From the IMG/VR virus record IMGVR_UViG_3300025652_000395, positions 1 to 28,075 of that record: a stretch of 28,075 bases of DNA; one strand, given 5' to 3'. Below are positions 19,686 through 27,133 of the stretch, piece by piece. A model generated the notes under the pieces. It was given only the letters and a program-made list of their open reading frames with translations, had not been told where the DNA came from and did not search any database. A program made the position numbers and the translations under genes. Position 1 is the stretch's first letter, and each line of letters begins with the position of its first letter. Source of the stretch: a virus.

Positions 19686-19847
19686 CTAATCTTTTGTCGG
19701 TAAAAGTAAAGAACTATCTAATAAAATTAAATTTTTGTACTTCTCCATCACTTTTAATTTTTGAAGTCCTGCTTTAGATAACTTGCCTAAACTCTTTATA
19801 TATCTGTAATGTTCTATATCTTTTTTAAAATCTTCTTTTGTTACCAT
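19686..19847 (-). CDS. Hypothetical small basic protein, 53 aa
   Basis: Starts MVTKEDFKKDIEHYRYIK at 19847 and ends LLLPTKD with TAG inside the promoter of gene 19366. Basic and helical (KAGLQKLKVMEKYKN). No promoter of its own is clear; 43 bases separate it from gene 19890, so it is probably its second cistron. Not recognised. Confidence 0.65.
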   Translation of the reverse strand: MVTKEDFKKDIEHYRYIKSLGKLSKAGLQKLKVMEKYKNLILLDSSLLLPTKD

Positions 19848-19889
19848 TATATTTGTTTTTGTATTTAAGTTAACCCAATGTTATTCGTG

Positions 19890-20126
19890 TTAGTTACCGT
19901 ATTTTAATAGGTTAGCTTTATTCTGCACTAATTCAGCAATCTTACTTAATGGTGATATAATCTTACCCTCTGAATTCATTAATACAGGGTATGCTGGAAA
20001 ATTACTAAAAGACCTATCAAGTATCGTGTACGTATTTACTTTTACCTTATACCCGAATATTTGTTGTAGGTAGTTAGGGGTTATCGTTTCAGTTACTTTG
20101 TTTTCGTTAATTTCTACTGTGGTCAT
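19890..20126 (-). CDS. Hypothetical protein, 78 aa
   Basis: 'TETITPNYLQQIFGYKVKVNTYTILDRSFSNFPAYPVLMNSEGKIISPLSKIAELVQ' suggests strands followed by a helix. No domain recognised. Starts after TATAGAATTTAAAACCAATAACT and a promoter of the repeated class (20153). Confidence 0.75.
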   Translation of the reverse strand: MTTVEINENKVTETITPNYLQQIFGYKVKVNTYTILDRSFSNFPAYPVLMNSEGKIISPLSKIAELVQNKANLLKYGN

Positions 20127-20181
20127 AGTTATTGGTTTTAAATTCTATACAAAGATATATGTTTAATATGATATATCCAAG

Positions 20182-20217
20182 AAAAAAAGGAACTATTTCG
20201 TAAAATAGTCCCCTTTC
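20182..20217 (-). terminator. Intrinsic terminator of gene 20245
   Basis: ACTATTT / AAATAGT core stem with flanking GG/CC and AAA/TTT pairs, then T-run and CTTG of the next promoter. Confidence 0.85.
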
Positions 20218-20244
20218 CAGAATTAACCAAAACCAATAGTTAAA

Positions 20245-20538
20245 TTATAAATGTGTTTTGTAACCACAATCCAAGCATTCAATATATTGTTTGCCTCCTT
20301 GTGTTACTGATGCTGATTCAGGTGGTAGTAACATCCACCGTGTATGTTTTTCTAATTTTTCGTGCCCGTATTCTTCCGTTTCTTTAGGGCAATTGGGACA
20401 TTCTGCATTCCCTAAACGTTCTTCCATTGTAGGAAAATACTTTCCATTATCCCTTGTCACTAAATGTGGGAAAGCTATCTCTAATGCCTCCCTATCATTT
20501 TTAAGTGGTACTAATACTGATTTAAAAAACTTTGCCAT
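20245..20538 (-). CDS. Zinc-ribbon-like protein, 97 aa
   Basis: CPNC near residues 47-50 and CLDC near 88-91 make a four-cysteine zinc site; between them 'HEKLEKHTRWMLLPPESASVTQGGKQYIE'. Short zinc-ribbon proteins of this type are common in phages and often bind nucleic acid or polymerase, but no specific role can be read here. Two bases after the stop of gene 20541. Confidence 0.75.
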   Translation of the reverse strand: MAKFFKSVLVPLKNDREALEIAFPHLVTRDNGKYFPTMEERLGNAECPNCPKETEEYGHEKLEKHTRWMLLPPESASVTQGGKQYIECLDCGYKTHL

Positions 20539-20540
20539 AA

Positions 20541-20744
20541 TTAATTACATTGAGTTAACCAAAATTCCGTTTTTGCTTCGTTTATTAAATCTTGAATAAC
20601 AAATTCAAGACTTCTACCGTCATTCATTGCCATTTCGTCATCAAACCATAATAATACATTATCCACTATTTCGGGTGCAACAATTATTTCTAAATCGTTT
20701 GCTACCTTCATTACATCTGCCTCTTTTATATATGTTGTTTTCAT
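20541..20744 (-). CDS. Hypothetical helical protein, 67 aa
   Basis: 'EADVMKVANDLEIIVAPEIVDNVLLWFDDEMAMNDGRSLEFVIQDLINEAKTEFWL' is all helical and acidic, typical of small phage proteins with a 'x-VxxLI-x-EA' pattern. First gene of the unit with 20245; leader ATTTAAAAACCAATATT. Confidence 0.75.
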   Translation of the reverse strand: MKTTYIKEADVMKVANDLEIIVAPEIVDNVLLWFDDEMAMNDGRSLEFVIQDLINEAKTEFWLTQCN

Positions 20745-20800
20745 AATATTGGTTTTTAAATTCTATACAAAGATACAATTAATATTTTACATATACAAAT

Positions 20801-21022
20801 TTATTCTGCTCTATATAAAAAATTAGCAATTTCATGCCTAATAATTTCCCAACCACCAGCAGTATTTGCTTGATTACATAATAACTTAGCCTCGTGTATA
20901 ATATGATTAGTATTAATTGACGTTTGAGTTAACCTATCTGTCCCACGAACAACCCTACTTGCTCGTTTACGGTTCGCTATTTTAAATAGTCTTTGTTGCT
21001 GATTTTCGTAATAACTATCCAT
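20801..21022 (-). CDS. Hypothetical protein, 73 aa
   Basis: Start MDSYYENQQQRLFKIANRK at 21022, after AAAAACCAATAAA. A longer reading from 21118 covers the promoter and a structured leader and is rejected. Basic N-terminus (RKRASRVVRG), then 'NTNHIIHEAKLLCNQANTAGGWEIIRHEIANFLY'. Function unknown. Its leader carries a 63-base insertion with closing stem (see 21040). Confidence 0.75.
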   Translation of the reverse strand: MDSYYENQQQRLFKIANRKRASRVVRGTDRLTQTSINTNHIIHEAKLLCNQANTAGGWEIIRHEIANFLYRAE

Positions 21023-21039
21023 TTTATTGGTTTTTAAAA

Positions 21040-21102
21040 AAATTAAGGTAGTAACGCCATGTCTAGTCGGACTGCTATATCTTTCAATGTTCCTCTTAAT
21101 TT
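21040..21102 (-). promoter_or_regulatory. Structured 5' leader element of gene 20801
   Basis: Compared with the usual TATAGAATTTAAAACCAATA leader, this one is interrupted by about 50 bases framed by an 8-bp stem AAATTAAG / CTTAATTT (complement of 21095-21102 and 21040-21047). The insert contains GTCCGACTAGAC and GGAAC/GTTAC. It could be a cis-regulatory RNA or a small insertion. Confidence 0.55.
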
Positions 21103-21146
21103 CTATACAAATATACAATTAATATTTGGACTGTGCAAGAAAAAGT

Positions 21147-21479
21147 TTAATAACTTCTTACACTTTCAATAGCTTCTGTACCACTATTGATATATTCTAA
21201 TATTTTATTCCACTCCCCGTCTAACGCCCACCAACGAAAATCATCAGTAGTTGGTTGCATTGGTTTTCTTAATCCAAATTGGTAGTTGCTCATTGAGTTA
21301 CCCATTCCACTTGGCAACACTGCCCACACACTCCAAAAATCACCTTTCTTTAAGAATGTAATAGTTGAGCGGTTATCACACATACAAGATACCATTTTAA
21401 ATGATACTCGTTTTGGGTTATCCACTATTTTAAGTGCTGGTGGATTAAATCTTAATTTTCTGTAAATTGAATCGCTCAT
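21147..21479 (-). CDS. Hypothetical protein, 110 aa
   Basis: 'VSFKMVSCMCDNRSTITFLKKGDFWSVWAVLPSGMGNSMSNYQFGLRKP' is β-rich, with C-x-C, and ends in a helix 'WNKILEYINSGTEAIESVRSY'. Has no signal peptide. Not recognised. Leader TAGAATTTAAAACCAATAAC and the repeated promoter at 21507. Confidence 0.78.
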   Translation of the reverse strand: MSDSIYRKLRFNPPALKIVDNPKRVSFKMVSCMCDNRSTITFLKKGDFWSVWAVLPSGMGNSMSNYQFGLRKPMQPTTDDFRWWALDGEWNKILEYINSGTEAIESVRSY

Positions 21480-21530
21480 TGTTATTGGTTTTAAATTCTA
21501 TTCAAAGATATGTGTTTAATATGATATATC

Positions 21531-21917
21531 CTAATATAACTGATTATTTTTATATTTAAATCTTCTAACGTGTTGAACTTTAGGTTTTACCTGACTTATA
21601 TAATTAGGGTTTTCCCTTGATGACTTTTCATATTTGATATTGAACTTCTTTGTAATAATCTTATAAACTACATCATACGAAATACCCGTTACCTTTGCAA
21701 TAGATTTCCAAGTCAAGTAGCCTACGCAAGCACGTACCATAGCTTCAGTTTCTTCAACTGATTTACACTTTTTCTTATACTCATTGATAGGCTCAATATT
21801 TATATCGTACTTCAATAATGTATGATAAACTTTGTTGTATGATATATCAAGCATCTTTGCAATTGATATTGGTGTTACGTGCTGATAGCAAGTTAATATT
21901 TGTTGGTCTAATTCCAT
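21531..21917 (-). CDS. Double helix-turn-helix DNA-binding protein, 128 aa
   Basis: Two helix-turn-helix units: 'ISIAKMLDISYNKVYHTLLKYDI' (about 17-39) and 'KSIAKVTGISYDVVYKIITKKFNI' (about 71-94). They are similar to each other (SIAK..xISY..VY), showing an internal duplication. The C-terminal 25 residues are basic (KPKVQHVRRFKYKNN). Such an architecture fits a sequence-specific regulator of phage promoters or a recombinase-like adaptor; no catalytic residues are present. Own promoter and stop in the next -33 box. Confidence 0.75.
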   Translation of the reverse strand: MELDQQILTCYQHVTPISIAKMLDISYNKVYHTLLKYDINIEPINEYKKKCKSVEETEAMVRACVGYLTWKSIAKVTGISYDVVYKIITKKFNIKYEKSSRENPNYISQVKPKVQHVRRFKYKNNQLY

Positions 21918-21970
21918 AATGTTTTATTGGTTATTAATACAGCAAAGATAAAACAATTATTTAGTTATTC

Positions 21971-22189
21971 CTAATTTAATGTGAAAAAAGAATAATCCTT
22001 TATGAATTCATCCCATTGCTCCCACAAGTATCTCTCTTTTTGATAGAACTCATTCTTTGGTTCAGGTCGCCACACCACAGGATTCAATTTAAAATTCCAT
22101 GAGATGTAAAAACTTGACATCAAAAGCATAATGATTAATTCAACTATAAACTTCACTATCTTTCCGATTAATCTAAATATGTATTTCAT
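21971..22189 (-). CDS. Small membrane protein, 72 aa, probably leaderless mRNA
   Basis: N-terminal 'RLIGKIVKFIVELIIMLLMSSFYISW' (about 6-31) is a hydrophobic, positively started segment (one transmembrane helix). The rest, 'RPEPKNEFYQKERYLWEQWDEFIKDYSFF', is soluble. The ATG at 22189 stands four bases after TATATTTG with CAGT between. Function unknown. Confidence 0.75.
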   Translation of the reverse strand: MKYIFRLIGKIVKFIVELIIMLLMSSFYISWNFKLNPVVWRPEPKNEFYQKERYLWEQWDEFIKDYSFFTLN

Positions 22190-22216
22190 ACTGCAAATAT
22201 AAAAGAATATATTGGA

Positions 22217-23095
22217 TTACGCAAGCATTCCTGATAAAATATGTTCAATTACATCAACCGTCCACCCGTTTCCCAGCATATTATATCGTTGCCCGTCTGA
22301 TACTCCTGAAGTATATCCGTCAGGGACATTCTGCAATCGCTCATATTCTACGGGCATTAGCTTTCTACATCTCCCGTCCTGAAATACTTTCTTTTGTTGT
22401 GAGCCTCCTGAAACCTTTGTTAGTGTCCCACACTTCCCGTTAAGATTATATACTCTTTTTAATATATCGTGCCCGTTGATATGTAACGTTGCCTGAACTT
22501 TGGCATCGTCCCCGTTATATGTGAACGGGACATCATACCAGTACTTTGCGGGTACTTTTTCTGCGGGCTCTACTATATCCCGTAATACTACACCCCTATC
22601 TTCAGGTAATTCAGGTATTGGAATATTGGTCCAATATAGACGGTCACGGTCTTGAGCTGAAAACAGATTACTATTTATTCTAACGGGTTCAACGCCCAAC
22701 GCATAAGAAATCATATTCTTATTCACGGTGGTCATTCCGCCCACATTCTCCAGCAAAAAGTATTTTGGTTGAAGCTCTTGCTTCAATCTCAAGAACTCAT
22801 AAAAGAGTTTAGACTTTTCCCCGGCTAATCCCTGATTGTGTTTGATGTTGTTGATGACACTCATCGATAAATTCTGGCAAGGACTGCCGCCAACCAGTAA
22901 ATCAGTTGGCTTTAAATCTTCACCCCGGATATTTAGAATGTCCCCAAGCTGAATAACTCCGGGATAGTTTTTGTCGTTGATGAGGTTGGCGTACTTATCT
23001 ATTTCACTAGAATACCCCGTATCAACTATGATACCGAGCTTTTCAAGTGCAATCCATATGCAACCCATTCCGTTAAATGTTGATGTTACTACCAT
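22217..23095 (-). CDS. DNA (cytosine-5-)-methyltransferase, 292 aa
   Basis: Transfers methyl from S-adenosylmethionine to C5 of cytosine in a specific DNA site. Motif I is 'TSTFNGMGCIWIALEKLG' (residues 4-21, variant F-x-G-x-G); motif IV 'GGSPCQNLS' with catalytic C73; motif VI 'ENV' (E116); motif VIII 'QDRDRLYW' (148-155); motif X-like 'MLGNGWTVDVIEHIL' at the end. Target region about 170-240. Length is short but complete for a phage enzyme. No restriction partner is adjacent, so self-protection or host mimicry is likely (inference). Last gene of the unit 23417-23223-23098-22217. Confidence 0.92.
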   Translation of the reverse strand: MVVTSTFNGMGCIWIALEKLGIIVDTGYSSEIDKYANLINDKNYPGVIQLGDILNIRGEDLKPTDLLVGGSPCQNLSMSVINNIKHNQGLAGEKSKLFYEFLRLKQELQPKYFLLENVGGMTTVNKNMISYALGVEPVRINSNLFSAQDRDRLYWTNIPIPELPEDRGVVLRDIVEPAEKVPAKYWYDVPFTYNGDDAKVQATLHINGHDILKRVYNLNGKCGTLTKVSGGSQQKKVFQDGRCRKLMPVEYERLQNVPDGYTSGVSDGQRYNMLGNGWTVDVIEHILSGMLA

Positions 23096-23097
23096 AT

Positions 23098-23223
23098 TTA
23101 CTTAAATACTCTTAGCAATAATTTTCTAAGGTATACTTTTTTTCTTTGTTCGGCTTTTAGTTTCTCCTTTTCGTCATCTATTTCAATGACCCCAAGGATT
23201 GTCTTAACTTTTCTAATTGCCAT
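23098..23223 (-). CDS. Small basic helical protein, 41 aa
   Basis: Starts in a TAATG overlap with gene 23223 (one base) and ends two bases before the methyltransferase ATG. It reads MAIRKVKTILGVIEIDDEKE then a basic helix 'KLKAEQRKKVYLRKLLLRVFK'. The tight packing argues for translation and perhaps a role with the methyltransferase. No family recognised. Confidence 0.65.
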   Translation of the reverse strand: MAIRKVKTILGVIEIDDEKEKLKAEQRKKVYLRKLLLRVFK

Positions 23224-23417
23224 TAGTCTCTTATTAAGGTTTGTGAGTACTCTGTTTGGTATCTATGTTGCGTTCCCGCTCTTTCCACTGACATATGAGT
23301 AGTAATTACTTGATGTGAGCCAACGGGTTTCCAACCTATTTGTGCCAAATCTCTTACTTTCTTGGCAAGTCCACTTGCTGAACTTGATGTTACAATATCA
23401 TATTTCTCGTTTTCCAT
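23223..23417 (-). CDS. DUF1737-like small protein, 64 aa, probably leaderless mRNA
   Basis: 'YDIVTSSSASGLAKKVRDLAQIGWKPVGSHQV' (6-37) fits the short DUF1737-type fold: strand, serine-rich turn, helix ending GWxPVGxHQV. Function unknown. Start at 23417 is four bases after TATCTTTG (complement of 23422-23429). First gene of the methyltransferase unit. Confidence 0.78.
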   Translation of the reverse strand: MENEKYDIVTSSSASGLAKKVRDLAQIGWKPVGSHQVITTHMSVERAGTQHRYQTEYSQTLIRD

Positions 23418-23421
23418 ACTA

Positions 23422-23453
23422 CAAAGATACTACAAATAAATGAATAAACCTAA
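23422..23453 (-). promoter_or_regulatory. Promoter of the methyltransferase operon
   Basis: TTAG (complement of 23450-23453, including the stop codon of gene 23450), 20 bases, TATCTTTG; then TAGT and ATG. Confidence 0.85.
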
Positions 23454-23695
23454 TAAAACTCTTCAATTGTTTCATCATCTCCTTTTGTTAGCGTTAAACC
23501 CTTGAAAGTTATATCTCTTCTATTTTCATCAACACCTAAGATATGTCCCATTATATACATATTATAACCAATCATAGGCTTCAACCCTGAGATGAATATC
23601 AACGCTAGTGCTATTGAATTGAATGTGGCTATATCATAATAACCACCACCATGCTCATCTCCTACGTCTGCTTTTACTTTGAATTCATTTTTCAT
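23450..23695 (-). CDS. Hypothetical protein, 81 aa
   Basis: 'DVGDEHGGGYYDIATFNSIALALIFISG' and 'MYIMGHILGVDENRRDITFKGLTLTKGDDETIEEFY'. The central segment (about 28-42) is hydrophobic but too short and polar around it for a confident membrane helix. Stop lies in the next -33 box. Unknown. Confidence 0.75.
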   Translation of the reverse strand: MKNEFKVKADVGDEHGGGYYDIATFNSIALALIFISGLKPMIGYNMYIMGHILGVDENRRDITFKGLTLTKGDDETIEEFY

Positions 23696-23746
23696 TGTTA
23701 TTGGTTTTAAGTTCTATGCAAATATAGAACAATATTTTGATATATC

Positions 23747-23962
23747 CTAATTTTTTAACGCTAATCTACGTTGTAAGCTTGACACTTGAACGTTGAAACG
23801 ATGTTGACCCGCTTCATTCCAATACGCAACCAACCCATAAAATTCGTCCCTGGCTTCAGCCTCATACTCATCTGGTGCAAGTTGTTTAACAAGGTCTAAC
23901 AACGTATTAAAATCTTCTTTGCTTATGTAATAAAATGAAATTCCTTCTCCGTACTTGTGCAT
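23747..23962 (-). CDS. Hypothetical protein, 71 aa
   Basis: 'SFYYISKEDFNTLLDLVKQLAPDEYEAEARDEFYGLVAYWNEAGQHRFNVQVSSLQRRLALKN': strand, then two helices. Acidic middle and basic end. No domain recognised. Leader TATAACCAAAAACCAAAGAG departs from the standard AACCAAT. Confidence 0.72.
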   Translation of the reverse strand: MHKYGEGISFYYISKEDFNTLLDLVKQLAPDEYEAEARDEFYGLVAYWNEAGQHRFNVQVSSLQRRLALKN

Positions 23963-24032
23963 CTCTTTGGTTTTTGGTTATACAAATATGCAACAAATAA
24001 ATGGAAGTACCAAACAATACTTCCAATTTCTT

Positions 24033-24260
24033 TTATTTATTTTTAGACACTACAAATTCCGACCATCTCCCACCAAAACATTGGTAGTCCCCAGGCTTTA
24101 TTGCCTCCAGGACCGCCTCAAGCTCTTCTTCTGAATACTTCTCCGAGAACTCATCAAAGTATATCAACTCTTCAACAGCCTCGCTTAAATCAATCCCGTA
24201 GTGGTTCCCGTACTTACTTGGAATACCATCTGAGTTCGGGCAAATATTAAATGTGCTCAT
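24033..24260 (-). CDS. Hypothetical acidic protein, 75 aa
   Basis: Starts two bases after the stop of gene 24263, so it is its second cistron. 'GIPSKYGNHYGIDLSEAVEELIYFDEFSEKYSEEELEAVLEAI' is a mixed then helical acidic region, ending 'CFGGRWSEFVVSKNK'. No motif recognised. Confidence 0.75.
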   Translation of the reverse strand: MSTFNICPNSDGIPSKYGNHYGIDLSEAVEELIYFDEFSEKYSEEELEAVLEAIKPGDYQCFGGRWSEFVVSKNK

Positions 24261-24262
24261 AT

Positions 24263-25027
24263 CTAATTGTTTAATTTTTTAGCTAAACGCTTATAACCAT
24301 CTTTTTGATACGCATCAATCCAAACTAATCTCCTTTCAGTTCTACCAACACCGCAAGCACGCAACCCAAAGTGACCTTGAACTCCAAACCCTTTAGTTCT
24401 AATGATAGTTGTAAACCAAGTAGAATCAATTACCGTAATATCATGATTATATTCGTTTAAATGTTTTTCTTTATTCAATATACCTTTACGAGTTTTATCT
24501 CGATTAACTATTAATGTTTCAAGGGGTGCATACTTTTTAAAGATTACATATGTAATTAATGAACTAATTACCATACGAGAATCAATAGTATTAACATTAA
24601 TTAAACTTGTACTAGCTTTAACAGATTGGTGGTCTAAGTTCAATCCATCAATAAACCCATTGTGATATGATGCTAATATATTATCTCCCGCTAATTGATA
24701 TATCTCAAATGCTATTTTACCATCATTACACGTTAAATCATATACCAATGTAACACCATTCCTATATAAAAATACGCCACCACCTGAAATATCAGTTCTT
24801 AATAGTTCCTCCATTTTAGAACCTAAGTTAAATTTATCAGAACTAATGTATTTCGATACGCTTTCAGCGAAATAAGAAACACTCTCATTAGCTATGATAT
24901 TATTAATTCTTTTACTAACCATTAATACCTCATCATTTGATGCTGAAACATTACCCATCTCGTATTTAGGTAGCCCACCATTTTTAATTGTTTTAAGGAT
25001 TGGGAATTTAGCTTGTGTGAATTTCAT
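24263..25027 (-). CDS. Phage protein with C-terminal GHFGLRACGVGRTERR motif, 254 aa
   Basis: Residues 1-200 are mixed α/β (ISGGGVFLYRNGVTLVYDL; 'MVISSLITYVIFKKYAPLE'). The end has 'GFGVQGHFGLRACGVGRTERRLVWID' (about 213-238). A 'GHFR/GHWR ... GxGRxxRxxIWI' ending recurs in phage proteins of unknown function that I recall. No catalytic site can be named. Gene 25556 also carries a GHFR block but is otherwise different. Confidence 0.75.
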   Translation of the reverse strand: MKFTQAKFPILKTIKNGGLPKYEMGNVSASNDEVLMVSKRINNIIANESVSYFAESVSKYISSDKFNLGSKMEELLRTDISGGGVFLYRNGVTLVYDLTCNDGKIAFEIYQLAGDNILASYHNGFIDGLNLDHQSVKASTSLINVNTIDSRMVISSLITYVIFKKYAPLETLIVNRDKTRKGILNKEKHLNEYNHDITVIDSTWFTTIIRTKGFGVQGHFGLRACGVGRTERRLVWIDAYQKDGYKRLAKKLNN

Positions 25028-25079
25028 AATATTGGTTTTTGTTTCAACAAAGATATGTGTTTAATATGATATATCCAAA

Positions 25080-25111
25080 TAAAAAAGGGTTTATCTTTCG
25101 ACAAACCCCCT
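25080..25111 (-). terminator. Intrinsic terminator of gene 25130
   Basis: GGGTTT / AAACCC stem with ATCTTTCGAC in the loop, then T-run on the minus strand. Confidence 0.85.
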
Positions 25112-25129
25112 TTCCTATCTAAAAACCAA

Positions 25130-25522
25130 CTAACTTATTTTTTCTAATACTGTTCTCGCTTCTAATAGGTGTCGCTTAAGTATTCTATTTTCATACTGTA
25201 ATCTTTGTGTAGCTTTGCTTAAGTTACTTTTAGCTCTTTTAAGTATCTCTAATTCCACTTCAAGTGGCATCGAGTATAATCTACCGTCTCTTTCGTAATA
25301 AGCCGTTATAGAGTATCTCTGTGTCTTTTCATCTTTTACAATCTTTTTGTTTCTATTCCATTTTTGAAAATTAACGCTATAATATCCTCTAAACTCATTT
25401 TTGTTCTCATCAAAATACTTCTCGTTTGTTCCGTTTAACGTAACAACTATATATTTGATAATCTCTTTACGTCTTGGGTTATTTTCTTTGATGAAGTTTG
25501 CTATTTTTTCTGCTCGTGTCAT
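25130..25522 (-). CDS. Hypothetical basic coiled-coil protein, 130 aa
   Basis: Start MTRAEKIANFIKENN at 25522, following AACAAAAACCAATAACT. 'RREIIKYIVVTLNGTNEKYFDENKNEF' and 'SVNFQKWNRNKKIVKDEKTQRYSITAYYERD' are β-like; the C-terminal half is a long basic/leucine helix 'LEILKRAKSNLSKATQRLQYENRILKRHLLEARTVLEKI'. Likely nucleic-acid or self-binding. Function unknown. Confidence 0.78.
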   Translation of the reverse strand: MTRAEKIANFIKENNPRRKEIIKYIVVTLNGTNEKYFDENKNEFRGYYSVNFQKWNRNKKIVKDEKTQRYSITAYYERDGRLYSMPLEVELEILKRAKSNLSKATQRLQYENRILKRHLLEARTVLEKIS

Positions 25523-25555
25523 AGTTATTGGTTTTTGTTTCAACAAAGATATATG

Positions 25556-26263
25556 TTATATATCATATATCCTAAACCTTTGTGCTTTTTTTTCACTTTT
25601 AAATATATTTCTAAGTTGAGCACGTTCATTTAAATTAACTTCACCATTACCAATATTAGTATGAAAGCTCTCATATTGGTTGCCCGTATCTAACGTATAT
25701 TCCCATCTATGCCATTTGGTTGAAACTACTAATTTCTGCTTAAAAAAATCTTTATTATATTTGAATAGTGTAACGCTTTGAACGTCTCTAAGTCTACTAC
25801 TTGTTACTTTTGGTTCATAGTTCGTATTAAACCAAAAGTTATTGATATAATCTCTTGTATTTCTATTAACCATATAAGCCGTAAAATCCCATCTAAAATG
25901 ACCCTGAACAAACCCTAAATCAACAATAACCGTATCATCAGAGAACCCACCCTCTTTATTCAATTTCCATTTAGATACGCTACATTCCCTAACAATTTGA
26001 TTATAGTCACCTCTAAGTTGAGCACCTTTGTTATACTTGCCATTATACTTGCTACCATCAGCCCAACGCTTTATGTTGCCTTTGATAATACTTTGAAGCA
26101 TTCCCGTAAGAGATGATGGGCTACCTATGTGGAATATCATATGCTCCATTTTATCAGCTAATGAAGCTATTATATTTGGTTGGTCGCCATCATAAGATAT
26201 TACAAAATTATGTAATTTATCTAAGATATTTTTCTTGTAGTTTACAATGTTATCTAATGTCAT
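25556..26263 (-). CDS. Phage protein with GFVQGHFRWDF block, 235 aa
   Basis: Helical N-terminus (NILDKLHNFVISYDGDQPNIIASLADKMEH), then 'SSLTGMLQSIIKGNIKRW', then 'VIVDLGFVQGHFRWDFTAYMVN' (about 118-139). The rest is β-rich and aromatic. Not recognised. Its last codons (FRIYDI) are read through the -33 box and spacer of the promoter of gene 25130. Confidence 0.75.
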   Translation of the reverse strand: MTLDNIVNYKKNILDKLHNFVISYDGDQPNIIASLADKMEHMIFHIGSPSSLTGMLQSIIKGNIKRWADGSKYNGKYNKGAQLRGDYNQIVRECSVSKWKLNKEGGFSDDTVIVDLGFVQGHFRWDFTAYMVNRNTRDYINNFWFNTNYEPKVTSSRLRDVQSVTLFKYNKDFFKQKLVVSTKWHRWEYTLDTGNQYESFHTNIGNGEVNLNERAQLRNIFKSEKKAQRFRIYDI

Positions 26264-26317
26264 AGTTATTGGTTTTTGTTACAACAAAGATATATGTTTA
26301 ATATGATATATCCTAAT

Positions 26318-26635
26318 TTATTCTTCTAAACTTTCTAAAATGTCTATAAGAGTTTCAATTTTCTCTTGGTCAATCAATCTCGAATATGTATGCCCCGACA
26401 ATTTTATATGTCTATCACTTACAAACTCAACTGCGTGAGCTAATCCAGTTGCAAGCATTGGCGGCTCAAAGCGAAATACGCCACCCTCAACAAACTTTAA
26501 CTCGTATCTAATGCTACGTATCACTTTTGACTTTAAGCTCTTTAGAGCTCTTGTATGTTTCTTATGGTCTGCCTTTACACTCATCTTTGGTGTTCGTTTT
26601 CTTTTAGTGGTTAATATTTTAGATGTCTTATACAT
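26318..26635 (-). CDS. Hypothetical basic protein, 105 aa
   Basis: Start at MYKTSKIL (26635) overlaps the stop of gene 26628 by 8 bases; ATGs at 26647 and 26674 are further alternatives. A basic N-terminus (TKRKRTPKMSVKADHKKHTRALKSLKSKV) precedes 'YELKFVEGGVFRFEPPMLATGLAHAVEFVS'. Could bind nucleic acid. Third gene of the unit 27082-26831-26635. Confidence 0.72.
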   Translation of the reverse strand: MYKTSKILTTKRKRTPKMSVKADHKKHTRALKSLKSKVIRSIRYELKFVEGGVFRFEPPMLATGLAHAVEFVSDRHIKLSGHTYSRLIDQEKIETLIDILESLEE

Positions 26636-26831
26636 TTGCCCAAGCATTAAAAAGTCGTTCAGTCCAATTCTCAACTCGTTTAGGTTCTACACCCGCTCTA
26701 AGTTTTCTTATACCCTCATCAAACGTTGCATTCCTAAAGGGTGAATTATCTCTTTTACCGTCTTTGTAAGTAGCGATAAGGAAACGCTTATGCGCTTCCT
26801 TATCATACTTTTTAAAATCGAATAGTCCCAT
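26628..26831 (-). CDS. Hypothetical basic protein, 67 aa
   Basis: Begins in a TAATG overlap with gene 26831-27082. 'MGLFDFKKYDKEAHKRFLIATYKDGKRDNSPFRNATFDEGIRKLRAGV' is basic with a central helix. No domain recognised. Confidence 0.73.
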   Translation of the reverse strand: MGLFDFKKYDKEAHKRFLIATYKDGKRDNSPFRNATFDEGIRKLRAGVEPKRVENWTERLFNAWANV

Positions 26832-27082
26832 TAGTCTAATAATGTGTAATATTCGTTAGGATACAATTTTCTGAATAAGGTTAAACCCTTATTTAAATCG
26901 TCCCACCTTGACTCTTGCTCTGCTTCCTTAACGTATTTGTACAACTTTGCACCTCGTTCATCTAATACTTCGATACCTCCACTATATGGATTGGTAACTC
27001 GATATTTTGAACCGTCATTTTTAAGGTTTAAGCTATCGATTAGCTTCTCATCTCTTTTACATAATTTTACTGCTTTTGCCAT
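26831..27082 (-). CDS. Hypothetical protein, 83 aa
   Basis: 'VKLCKRDEKLIDSLNLKNDGSKYRVTNPYSGGIEVLDERGAKLYKYVKEAEQ' reads as a helix, β-turn strands and a helix, reminiscent of small phage proteins built around a 'NPYSGGIEVLDE' turn whose function is unknown. First gene of a three-gene unit; promoter 27109. Confidence 0.77.
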   Translation of the reverse strand: MAKAVKLCKRDEKLIDSLNLKNDGSKYRVTNPYSGGIEVLDERGAKLYKYVKEAEQESRWDDLNKGLTLFRKLYPNEYYTLLD

Positions 27083-27133
27083 TGTATTGGTTTTTAAATT
27101 CTATTCAAAGATATGTGTTTAATGTGATATATC

